Positions 45,208 to 55,334 of a stretch of DNA of 64,000 bases are shown piece by piece. A program made the position numbers and the translations under genes. The stretch is from contig OY743190.1 of NCBI GenBank assembly GCA_963555705.1, forward strand, positions 18,173,491 to 18,237,490. The letters run 5' to 3'. Under the pieces are notes generated by a model. The model saw nothing but the letters and a program-made list of their open reading frames with translations, did not search any database and was not told the DNA's origin. How positions within the stretch are numbered: position 1 is the stretch's first letter; each line of letters begins with the position of its first letter. The DNA is from Ligustrum vulgare (lineage: Eukaryota > Streptophyta > Magnoliopsida > Lamiales > Oleaceae).

Positions 45208-45743
45208 CTATCACTTTCACGGTCATAATTGAGTTGTGTAATTTTATTCAGTAGGTGACTTACGGCCGTAAGAACACATGTCACAGCCGTAAGAGTTAAA
45301 ACAGTTTTTGGACCCGAGGGTCAATTACGGCCGTAAGAACGATAGTTACGGCCGTAAAAAGGCGCCGAGTTTTATTTTAAGAATTTTGCGGCTAGGGTTA
45401 TTTTGGACGCGTTTTTGCACTATATTAAGTTTTCTTTGTCATTGTAAAAACACAACTTTTATGATTAATAAGATTGCTTGAATTAGGTGAGTTTATCCCT
45501 ATTCTTCTTCGTTCTTGATTGAACCCCTTGAACTTATCAAAGGATTTGACAACTTTTGTGGCGTTCACCCCTTTATGGTTCTTCATTCCGCATCTTAACG
45601 GGTCTTGGATTTGATACATCCTTGGTTCTTGAGTCGCGAGCGTCAGGTCATATTGTTATCGTCAATTAGTCTGGATTTGGAACTTTCCAAGCATTTACAT
45701 AATTTTCGCGAGATCCCGTGATTCCCCAACAAGAATCACATCA
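44910..45743 (+). mobile_element. 3' LTR of the CRM-like element
   Basis: Pairs with 39,362-40,196. The last 298 bp of the pol frame lie inside it, to 45,207. TATA-like TATATTA at 45,421-45,427. Confidence 0.9.
45154..45358. repeat. TTACGGCCGTAA array in the CRM-like 3' LTR
   Basis: The same eight positions as the 5' LTR array. Some motifs that are imperfect in one LTR are perfect in the other (ACGGCCGTAAC here against ACGGACGTAAC in the 5' LTR). The first two encode part of the pol tail as YGR. Confidence 0.85.
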
Positions 45744-46611
45744 GGAAATCTTTTTTATTGTACGTAATTTCCTGTTCGAAATTTTTGCCGTCTTTAATTG
45801 TTCAGAAATTTTTTATTTTCAGTTTATTTATTTATTTATTTTTTTTGTAAAAAAATTAAATTAACAGTTTGAAGATGTCTTGCTTCTTTTCTCTATTTTG
45901 TAAAAAAAGTTATGTAGCTGAAAGCTTGAGTTTTTATGGTCTTTATTTTCTAATAATGCATCATTAACCTCATAAATATTACACTTGAGAAGCATTAATT
46001 GCCAAGCCAATTCCAATTCTGATGTTGCACATTAAGGTTGTTAACTTATGAATTGTTCTATTATCATGATCACATCATATAGCCTTGATTTAAAATTGTT
46101 TTTTTCTTTCTTTGAAAGATTTTGAAGTTTGAGCTCATTTTTTCATCTTGTGTTTAGCTTGTTTCTGTCAATGAGTGTTTGTTGTTCCCCGTTTTCTTTG
46201 TTTCATCATGAAAGATTTTCTATTTGCTTAAGTAGTAGTAGTTCTTGCATATTATTTTATTTTATTTTTTTATGTAAATCACCTACGATTTAAATTGGTA
46301 TGGTTGTTAAAGTAGTTTCATATTTTCCTGTTTTGAAATTCTTCCTGTTCAAAAATTTTTACGACTTAAGACCTAATTCTGTCAACCACAAGCTGGTTTG
46401 CTGCTATTTAATGGGCAAGGCCTGAAGTTTTTGATAAATTAAATGTCGTTAAAGGACTGAATTTCAACAACTTGCTGGAAAGTGTGGTTTGTGAATTGTG
46501 TTGTGTCTGACAAATTGAAACAAATGAGGGTGGTTCTCAACAGGTTGGGACTCGATTTCATTTCTAAATTTTAGTTAAAAAATAATGACCATTTTTACTT
46601 CTTTCATGCAG
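45744..46611 (+). other. Host intron upstream of recognised exons
   Basis: T-rich, with a pyrimidine-rich end CTTTCATGCAG at 46,601-46,611. No coding potential seen. Confidence 0.5.
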
Positions 46612-47543
46612 GATAAAAGTGGTGTTGCACTGGTGGCACATGAAAAATTTCTGGAACCCAAAGAAGTGGAGGTTAACCTCCCCCCCCCCCCCCCCCCCCC
46701 CTATCTCTCTCTCACACACTAATGCGCACGTACATATGCTTCAATAATTTTCTTAATTGTTGAAACTAAATATCAAATGTTATTTTATCCTTTTCAGAAA
46801 CCTGTTATAGCTCCAGTGAAGAAAGAGCTGGGTCTTGCCTTCAAGGGTAATCAAAGGATGGTGGTGAAAGCATTGGAGGTAAAACCACCTTTGAATATTA
46901 GATGTGCTTTGGTTTCATGTCTTCTTTTGTGTTACATTTTTAATATTTTCTGGCTATGATTTTTGTTGTTAAATTAGGCATCTTTTGGATTTTTTTCCCC
47001 AGATTTGCGCAATTATTAGCTTAGTATTCAGCTTGCTTTATTTAATATTTTCTTCTCCCTTCTTCAAGGTTGAAAAATCATAGAATTATTATACGAGTTG
47101 ACCATCGTTTGAATGACAATGAAAAGAAAATTCTTGAGGTATGAGGTTGTTGAATCTTCATTTTTTCTTTTGAATCCTTGCGAGATATCTTTGTACTTAA
47201 GCAACCAAATTGTTTCACTTGGAGTCTATATTACAACAAGGCTTGGTATTCTGTGGCAAATTAAAACATTATCAATGCTTCCACTTAATGTAAAAAATGT
47301 CAACCTACTCACCATTTATTCATAAATTTATTGTAAACTATTTAAATTTTCCATAATTCTTTTAAAGACAACATTGCAACTAAATTGTATTATGCCCCAA
47401 ACTATGTTGATCTTTCCTCCAAAGATGTTTGTTAATAAATTAACTCTTGTTCTCTATGCAGGATGATGCTGGTATTAATTTTAATCTCGACATTCCCAAA
47501 TGGCTTAAAATCATACATTTGGATAGGCTAAACTCCTTTGTAG
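46612..47543 (+). CDS. Exons of an unrecognised host gene
   Basis: Exon 46,612-46,671 (DKSGVALVAHEKFLEPKEVE) and exon 46,798-46,878 (KPVIAPVKKELGLAFKGNQR, then MVVKALE) are both whole codons with clean AG and GT borders. A third candidate, 47,069-47,138, contains RIIIRVDHRLNDNEKKILE but is 70 nt long and reads through only if one A of the run at 47,072-47,076 is ignored. A fourth, 47,462-47,543, gives NFNLDIPKWLKIIHLDRL and ends one base into a codon. The gene continues beyond the hAT insertion. I do not recognise the protein. It may be a live gene with an assembly error, or an early pseudogene. Confidence 0.55.
46680..46701 (+). repeat. Run of 22 C in a host intron
   Basis: A homopolymer of C begins 9 bp after the exon end at 46,671 and is followed by CTCTCTC. 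It is by far the longest G/C run in the window. Confidence 0.95.
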
Positions 47544-47589
47544 GTAAATTTTACATCCTATTATGAGTTCATATGTAGAGGTAGCAAAC

Positions 47590-47800
47590 GGGTCGAGCCC
47601 CTCGTCGGCTCGACTCACGAAAACATGAGCCGAGGGCGGCTCGGCTCGTCTCGTCAAACTCACGAGATCATCCACGAGCCAATCGCCATTGTTGAACCAC
47701 GAGCTGAGGCTCGTGGTTTAACGAGCAGCTCTTCGGCTTGAGCCACTCGACTTGTGCCAACGAGCTTAACGAGCCGAGCGGCTCGCTAGCTTGTCAAAAA
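47590..47800. repeat. Left subterminal GGCTCG/CGAGCC cluster of the hAT element
   Basis: About 200 bp of GC-rich DNA in which CGAG, GAGCC and GGCTCG words recur in both orientations (CACGAG, GCTCGT, AACGAG). The right end has a matching cluster at 50,625-50,770. Subterminal short repeats bind transposase in Ac and related elements; binding here is inferred. Confidence 0.75.
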
Positions 47801-48359
47801 ACAGAAAAAAAATTTAAAAAAAAAAATTTGCATTGCATGCAACGGTCAATGCGCTGTTTATGTGACCAGAACAGTCAAAAAATTTGACCGCTCTGGTCAC
47901 ATTTTTTTTCTTGATTTTTTTTTCTTACACTATAAATGTTACACTAATTCTTATTTTACACACTACACAACACTCTTCCTCTCTACTACATTTACATATA
48001 CTCTATTTCCTACAATTCTACATTACAAATATACACTCTCAATATGTCATTAGTCATTAATTTACATCTCTCAATTACACATATTTCATTTTATATTTCA
48101 ATTTTTCACTCCACATCACATACAAAAAAATGGATCCCTGCAGCTGAAGATTTGTTAATGAATTGTTCGATGGTCTACCTGAATTTGGGAGGCATGATGA
48201 CTCAACGCCACAATCTCACGCTCATTTCGACAATCAATTTGTCGATTTCAACGACGTACCAGTTCTCGACAATATTGAAGAAGATCCATTAAATCAACGA
48301 ATCGATTGAGACGATATTGAAGAAGATCCGGATGTTCAAATCTTACAAAATGATCCCGA

Positions 48360-50097
48360 TATTTCCGACGAAATAGGAAAAATAAAAGTTAGAAAAGGTA
48401 AGAAGCCAACTTCAAAGTATTGGGATCACTTTAAATTAGTCACAACGGGAAAAAAATTGAAGGAGAAGATGAATTCAAAGTTGTGTGCAAATATTGTACA
48501 CAACAATTGGCATGGGCGAAGGAGATTGGTACTACACACCTCAACCGTCACTATATCGCAAGTGTCAACCCAAGCATGGGTTCGTTGAACCAAATCAAAG
48601 TCAACTACAATTTGGTTCATCGACCGCTAGTGGTTCTGGAGCGAGATCTACAACACTTTCAAATTTGATGTATTTCGAAGCAGAGAATCGAACTAGGATG
48701 GTTCAATTTGTTGCGGGGACGGAGTTGGCACTAAGCAAAGTGGACAACGAACACTTTGTTACATACATCAAGCGTTATCTTCAACCCAGGTACGTCGGTA
48801 TTACTTAAAGCACTCTACATTCTGATACAATACAATATTATCTTAAAACTAAGAAACAATTAATAGTCGATTCAAATAACTATGGTGGTGTTATTTCTTT
48901 TATTTCTGATCTTTGGGAAGGTATTAACAAAAAAAAGTTATATTGCTCCAACTGTACACTACATCGATCCACTTTGGGTTATGCATAAAAAAATTATTGC
49001 TTTTAAAATTCTAGAATTTCCTCATAATGCAATCAACATATTTAATGCTATACTTCATATTATTAGAGAATATGGGTTCGAAAGTAAAATTCGATCATTT
49101 ACTTTCGATAATTCTAGTGTAAATAAGCCTGTAGAAGATAAATTATGTAGAATTCTTAATCCGAATTTTGGTGATTTCTTATTCCATGTTAGATGTGTAT
49201 GTCATATTTTAAATTTAATTGTTCAAGACGGCTTGAAACATATTAAAGATGAAATTGATAAAATTAGAGATGTTATAGTGTACATAACCATATCACCGTG
49301 TAGAAAACAATTTTTTGAAAATATGTGTTTAGAATACAATTTAGATTCTAAGAAATTTATCACCGACGTAGGTCATAGATCGAACTCTATATACTTGTTA
49401 CTTAAATCATGCGAAGGTTATGAACACATAATAATGAAATATTATAATAGTAGGACACTTAAGAAAGACGATGATCCTCTATTAATAAAATCGGATTGGA
49501 AAACTACTTTTAAAGTGAAAAAAAATTTGACAAGTTTTTATGATTCAACCAATATATTATCTGGAGTATATTACCCAACTAGTTCAGGAGTTCTTGAACG
49601 TCTTTATATTATTGCAAGAACTTTTTATAGATATAGATATGACTCATTTTTTACTAAAATGATAATTGCTATAGAAATGAAATTTAGAAATGAGTCAAGC
49701 ACAAAGAACTTCTTCTTACAGTATGTCTTCTAGTACCAACGAATCAGGTTCACTTCAAATACCTGAAGAATTAAAAATTTATTTTGGACAAGATCTACTT
49801 AGAAATGTGGAGTCTACTAATTCTTTAGAATTTGATTTACTTCATTATTGGCGAATAAACGAACGAAAATATCCGATTGTTTCCGCCATAGAAAAAGATC
49901 TACTAATACCTCCGGTTAGCACGGTAGTTTCAAAGTCTGCTTTTAGTGCAGGTAAAAGGGTTTTATCAGAAGTCAGGAGCCGACTCAAAGAAGATATTTT
50001 GGAAGCGTTGATTGGTATTAAAGATTGGCAAGACGGTGATTTACGCATACAACATAAGTATGCCGAAATTACTTGTAGTCAGGTAAATGATATTTAA
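48360..50097 (+). pseudogene. hAT transposase relic (BED finger, RNase H-like core, dimerisation domain)
   Basis: A BED-type finger is split by a frameshift near 48,475: SKYWDHFKLV upstream, then VCKYCTQQLAWAKEIGTTHL and NRH. The core (48,882-49,690) has YIAPTVHYIDPLWVMHKKI, FTFDNSSVN and HVRCVCHILNLIVQDGLKHI. The hAT C-terminal dimerisation domain (49,750-50,060) reads EFDLLHYWRINERKYPIVSA and STVVSKSAFSAGKRVLSE. There are breaks at about 48,475, between 48,808 and 48,882, and at 49,690-49,733. Order and motifs fit plant RICESLEEPER-like transposases. Confidence 0.85.
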
Positions 50098-50624
50098 CTT
50101 TAAATTTTTAATTTCTTTATATATATAAAATAAAATATAATTTTGATTTCAAAACAAAAAATTGTACATGTAACAAATTGTTCGTGTACAATTTTAACTC
50201 CGCCTACTAGTACTAGAATATTAAATTATTCAATTAAGACTATTTAGTAGCCGGTCCCAAGCCCGAAAAAGGAGGAGGGTTTTATTTTATTTTTAAACTT
50301 TTAAATTTTAATTTATTTACTTAATTTTAGTTTTTGTTTTTTCAAATTATAATTGGATATTTCATTATTTTAACAAGTTTTTATTTGCATTATAAACTTA
50401 TAAATTATAATTAATCATTTCGACTTTCAATTTAATTCACTAATAACTAACAAACATTATTTTTTTACTTATTAAGTTATTAATAATTTATTTAATACAT
50501 AACTTATAACTAATTACAAATTTATATGATTATATCAATAATATTAATATTCAAGGCTTCAAGTATTTTATTTAACTATCGATTGTCGACTAAATCAACA
50601 TAAGAGGGGATTTTTAAAAAAAAA

Positions 50625-50770
50625 ATTCGAGCTGGACGAGCCGAGCTTGGCTCGTGGGCCAAGCCGAGCCTAAGCTCGGCTCGTTTGACACGAGCTCGTG
50701 GCTCGGCTCCTCCATTTGACGAGCCGAGCACACCGAGCCACGAGCCAAGCCGGATCGGCTCGGCCCACAG
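50625..50770. repeat. Right subterminal GGCTCG/CGAGCC cluster of the hAT element
   Basis: Words such as GAGCCGAGC, GGCTCGT and GCTCGG are packed into about 145 bp next to the right terminal repeat, mirroring the left end. Confidence 0.75.
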
Positions 50771-50787
50771 CCACCTCTATTCATGTG

Positions 50788-51050
50788 TATTCAGACACAT
50801 ATTTTAAAATTCTTTCATTTCAAATAATGGTTACAAAACAGAGACGATCATCTAACAACTCATTCTCGTTTATTTTTCCCCACTATTATATACTTCAACT
50901 TTCTACGTTGTATGGTCAAAACACAGGCACAGAACAAAAATATTTTTTTGCAAATACATACACACAATTCTTCATTTTTTTCAACCGCATTCAAACGCTA
51001 TCCTGACTTACAATTACTCCTCATTCGTGCAACGCACGTTCAAGACCTAG
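50788..51050 (+). mobile_element. Helitron-type 3' end
   Basis: The segment ends GTGCAACGCAC (short hairpin stem GTGC/GCAC), then about 9 nt, then CTAG at 51,047-51,050 followed by T. This is the canonical Helitron 3' terminus. The 5' end is not located and may lie left of the hAT insertion. Confidence 0.5.
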
Positions 51051-51356
51051 TATACCTAAAAAATTCTTGTAGTATAATTACTAATTATTAGTTAAATAAT
51101 TACAATTAAGAAGACGATTGTTGACATATTATTGAAATTTAAAACTAAATTGGAACTCAACGATCCAATTTGAATAATAATAATGAACAAGTTGATACAT
51201 TAAATTTCACTCAAAGTTGAGTGAAATTTAGCTTTGAGCTAAGATTGAATTGAAGTGTAAAAAAGTGGGGCTATTTCATTGATCACTTCTTTTTTCTTTG
51301 TGAATTATATCTATTAATATTGATGCAGTCTAATTGGCGCACTTTCATAATCTTAA
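51051..51356. other. AT-rich spacer
   Basis: No frame or repeat border recognised. A short inverted repeat around TTTCACTCAAAGTTGAGTGAAA (each arm about 9 bp) lies near 51,210-51,232. Confidence 0.4.
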
Positions 51357-53270
51357 TCTTTTATATATATATATAAAGTCTTTGTAAAAAATAACACACA
51401 CACACTTTCCCGTCAAAATTTACTTGCTAAATTTGGAAATGTTTTGCCCAAAAAACAAGAATTAAAAAATATAAATAAAAAATGATTGTATTTTGAAAAG
51501 TGTAATAATTGCAAATTTGAATTACACTTTTGAACACTACATGCATTTGTTCCCTAATAAATAAATAAAAAACATTTTGAGCACTGTTAAATTATATAAA
51601 AAAATAACGGTAGTTAAAATTTTTTGTTTAAAAGCAAATAATGTGATGTTTTTAAGGTAAAAATTAGTGATTGAAAGGTGGAGAGAAAAAATATGTGTGA
51701 TTAAAAAGTAGTTTAAAAAGTTAATTGTTTAAAAATATTTTATCAAACAGAGATGCCTCGTTCCAATTTCAAAAAATGGCAATTTAAAATTGTCTATAAT
51801 CTTATTATGAATCTTAACTTCAATTTTTTTTTTTTTGTGAAAAATGTGAAAAAAATTACATCAAAAGCATCATAAGTCTAATTTAAAAAATAAATAGGTA
51901 ATTCTCTATTGTTATAAAAAAGTATTCAAGATCCGTAATTTGGAAATTTTGTCAAATTAATTAAAAAAAATTATTCAAAAATATTTTGCTTAATTATAGT
52001 GTAACTAATTTGGTAAAGTAACATTAAATTATTTCTAAAGATATAAAATTATATTATTAAATGTATTGAAAAATACTTAAATAACCCGAAAATATTTTAC
52101 TTTAAAGAACGAAAAATGTTTTAGTTTAAAGAACTTAAGAACATTTCTTATATTGTGTATTTTTTTTATAAGTTTTCCAATTAGATTATATAAAAAAATA
52201 AAAAAATTAAATGACTAATCCAAAAATTTCTTTCAAATCGAATAATTTCATACTTGATTGTATATAATTTTCCGTCATATGTAATGACAATTAACAAGAG
52301 TTAGAAGTAATCACTCTCATATGTTGGAATGTATTTGAAAAATCCTATGAGTAACTATCAGTATTAAAATTATGTTTAAGCATGTGTTCGATAAACTTGT
52401 AAAAATGATTTATAAACCATTTTATAAATCACGTTTTTAATCATACACATTATTGTATTATTTTGAAGTCAAAAAATATATAATATAGACATCAAATCTA
52501 AGATGTCAACAAGAAGTTTAATACAATATAACAAGTGAGAGCAAACTGTAAAAATATTTTCTGTAAAATCGTTCAAAAGATCAAATGTCAAAGTTTTATT
52601 TTATATTTTTAACTTCATTTTAAATTATATCATTTAAGTTATATAATACTCCTTATTCAAAATATCTGAAATGGTTCAACTTGAAAGAGGCAACAGATCA
52701 AGGGTCAGAAGATTGAATCGGGTTGAACCGGGGTCGAATCGATTTTAATTAACAAATAAATAATTATTTCAAAGATCAGAAAAATTTCTAAAAAAAATTA
52801 TTTTAGAAATAAAACAACATTTACTCATTTGGAGTTAAATTAAATAAAAAAAAATATAACAACAGTATTCTTTACCAATTTAAAGCAAATATAGATTTAT
52901 GGTTGTAAATAATTTAATATATAACAAAAAGAGAGATAAAAATAACTTATTTTAAAAAAAGAAAGTTTAACAAACAATTAAATAGTAAATAAAACTATTT
53001 TTTTTTGAAGAGACAAACAATTTTAAAAAGAAAAGAAAAGAAAATCTTATAATGAACATAATTTCTTATTTTTTATTAGTTTTGTAAATGTTGCATTTCC
53101 TATTTTGATTATTTTTTTTTAAGTTTTGAATTTGATAATATTTTATATTAAAATGTTATTGTACTATTTTTTTATTTGATATGATTGTATAAATAATATA
53201 TTTTCATAATTTTGATTGAAATCACTATCAAAACTATATTCACGTGCATCGCACGGGTGAAAAATACTAG
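51357..53270 (+). mobile_element. Candidate non-autonomous Helitron of 1.9 kb
   Basis: The candidate 5' end TCTTTTATATATATATATAA at 51,357 follows an A. The 3' end has the hairpin CGTGCATCGCACG (53,243-53,255), then about 11 nt, then CTAG at 53,267-53,270 followed by T. Joining the flanks across it gives a sequence resembling the copy that starts near 53,720. The interior is AT-rich without coding potential. Confidence 0.5.
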
Positions 53271-53958
53271 TTATATATAAAAGTAGAATAGCCGTCACCA
53301 AAATACACGCATAGTTTCCCGCAAAAAAACTTTCTAAATTTAGAAATTTTTTGCTAAAAAGTGGTATATTAAAATTTGAGCAATTATTATTTTAAACGTG
53401 TCATTAATTGCATTGGCATCCGTACTATGCTGTTAATAACATCAAAATGTTATTTTTCTATTTTATTATTATTCTTTTAATAATTATTATATTGTTTTGA
53501 AATCGAAAAATATGTAATATGTGTGTCAAATTAAAGAGCATGGTGAGAAGTTTAATACAAGCTAACAAGTGAGCAAATTGTAAATATATTGTCCGTAAAA
53601 TCATATCAAAATTAAAAGTAAAGTTTTATTTTTTATTTTATATTTTTCCTCAATATCTAATTCATTTTAAATTTTATCATTTAAGTCCTATAATCTTATC
53701 TTATCTTAATCTTAATATATCTTATATAAAAGTAGAATAGCCGTCAGCAAAATATACACATAGTTTCTTGCCAAAAAAAAAAAATTCTAAATTTTGAAAT
53801 TTTTTGCTAAAAAATAGTATACTAAATGTTTTAGCAATTATTATTTTACATGTGTCATTGATTGCATTGACATCCGTATTATGCTATTAATAACATCAAA
53901 ATATTTTTTTTTTCTATTTTATTATCATTCTTTTAATAATTATTGTATTATTTCGAAA
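53271..53958 (+). repeat. Tandem copies of an AT-rich repeat starting AAAAGTAGAATAGCCGTC
   Basis: A first copy starts near 53,271 and a second at 53,720 (TCTTATATAAAAGTAG, itself a Helitron-like 5' end after A). A third, partial copy occurs at about 52,440-52,650 (shared AGTTTAATACAA and CAAGTGAGAGCAAA). The second copy is interrupted at 53,958 by the next element. Confidence 0.6.
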
Positions 53959-54784
53959 TCTATTACATATAAAAAAATAGAAATGAGGAGAGAGAAGCAT
54001 TTAATGTTATTTTCCCTCCAAAATACACTTACAATTTTTGAAAAAAAAAACTAAAATAAAATAAAAATTCGTGTATATAATATTTATTATCCTTTAAATA
54101 ATAAATAATATTTTCTAAAATATATATTATATATATTATTATCAACTATTTAATAAATTAAAACTTTCGTTCAAAGGCTTTGTTTTTTGTTTATGGATAT
54201 GAATGTCAATATTTTTAATCGTTCTTAATTTTAATAATTGGGTAAAAATTATATGGAATAAAGCTTTCGATATAATTTATTGATCTCTCATGTTATCCGA
54301 TTGTTATATAATGATAATAATTGAAGATTTTCATAATTATTATTTTAATTTCTTGATTTTGAAAATAAAAGTATAATTTTATTGATTAAATATTTACAAA
54401 TATTTACTTGGTTGAGAATAAACATACATTTATAATTATTTTGATAATTTTTTTTTTTTTAATGAAAGTTGAAAAAAATTGTTAAATACAAGAGGCAAAT
54501 GCAGAAATAATGTAAATTTGCATTTTCAATGAAGTAAATAATAACTCATAAAAATTATTGAAACCTACGATTGTTTATTATTTAAATATATAAATTGACA
54601 TTTTATTATTCCCTACCAAATAGGCATTGTTTTTTAAATTTTAATAATTATTGTAATAGAATAATATTATTTTATGCATTTTATATTTGTTTTGATTATG
54701 TAAAAGTAATAACATTTTATGAATACTTATCGAAATAGATATTATGGAAAACAATTTTTGTGCATCGCACTGGGTCAATACTAG
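53959..54784 (+). mobile_element. Non-autonomous Helitron of 826 bp, insertion proved by empty site
   Basis: It begins TCTATTACATAT and ends with hairpin GTGCATCGCAC (54,760-54,770), TGGGTCAATA and CTAG (54,781-54,784). It sits exactly between A and T with no target duplication. The flanks joined read CGAAA + TTGAAAAATATG; the sister copy near 53,503-53,516 reads CGAAATCGAAAAATATG without interruption. All features match non-autonomous plant Helitrons. No ORF. Confidence 0.85.
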
Positions 54785-55334
54785 TTGAAAAATATGTAAT
54801 ATGTGTGTCAAATTAAAGATCACAGTGAAAAATTTAATGCAAGCTAACAAGTGAGAGCAAATTTAAATAAATAATAACTATGCGAATTTTTAAGTCAAAT
54901 TCAATTAAGTTGGGTTAATTTTACAAACTTAAGATTTCTTCAATTCATTCATCATTTTCACATTATTTTTATTTATTTACTGATTCATGTTCATTTTTCT
55001 ATTTTTCATTATAAATTGAAATAAAAAACTATGCAAAAATATATTACAGATTTTAATAATTAGTTCACATAATTCCTATTAAACAATTGATAGTTAGTAA
55101 TTTTTATTAAAATAATAATGTAACAATATGAATAAAGAAATTGTCAGTATGAAGGAAGAAGATTCAATTAATGTAACAATATTTATTAAAATTAATGATT
55201 ATATTTTTGAAAAACACTTGAAATTAATTATTAATGTTTAAAATATCAAATTATACCAAAAAAGTCTATCATATACCTCTTTTTGGGAACAATATGCTGA
55301 AGAATAATATATGAAAAGTCTATCAGTATATTTT
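54785..55334. other. AT-rich DNA with the remainder of the interrupted repeat
   Basis: The first 90 bp complete the repeat copy split by the Helitron (AATATGTAATATGTGTGTCA and on). The rest is AT-rich without recognisable structure up to the LINE. Confidence 0.5.

Larger units (their letters stand above)
39362..45743 (+). mobile_element. CRM-like Ty3/gypsy chromovirus, defective
   Basis: LTRs of 835 and 834 bp, a tRNA-iMet primer site, one gag-pol frame and a purine tract, all on the + strand. Flanks are TGAAA (39,357-39,361) and GGAAA (45,744-45,748), a 4 of 5 match. The LTRs differ by about 3 percent by eye. The coding frame continues into the 3' LTR and contains PVGPITRLRAKK, an arrangement reported for CRM-clade elements. 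I therefore favour CRM, but cannot exclude another chromovirus clade. Confidence 0.85.
47576..50779 (+). mobile_element. hAT transposon with decayed transposase
   Basis: Terminal inverted repeats begin TAGAGGTAGC on the left and end GCCACCTCTA on the right. The 8-bp duplications are TTCATATG (47,568-47,575) and TTCATGTG (50,780-50,787), a 7 of 8 match. The size of 3,204 bp suits an autonomous hAT element. Both ends carry dense GGCTCG/CGAGCC words. It lies in the intron after the host exon ending at 47,543, on the same strand. Confidence 0.9.

Noticed and set aside
47862..48292. Short + strand frames left of the transposase
   Set aside because: T-rich leader of the hAT element; no similarity to transposase, and the BED finger starts later.
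52000..53000. Possible gene in the AT-rich region
   Set aside because: No open frame above chance, many homopolymers; it fits a Helitron interior.
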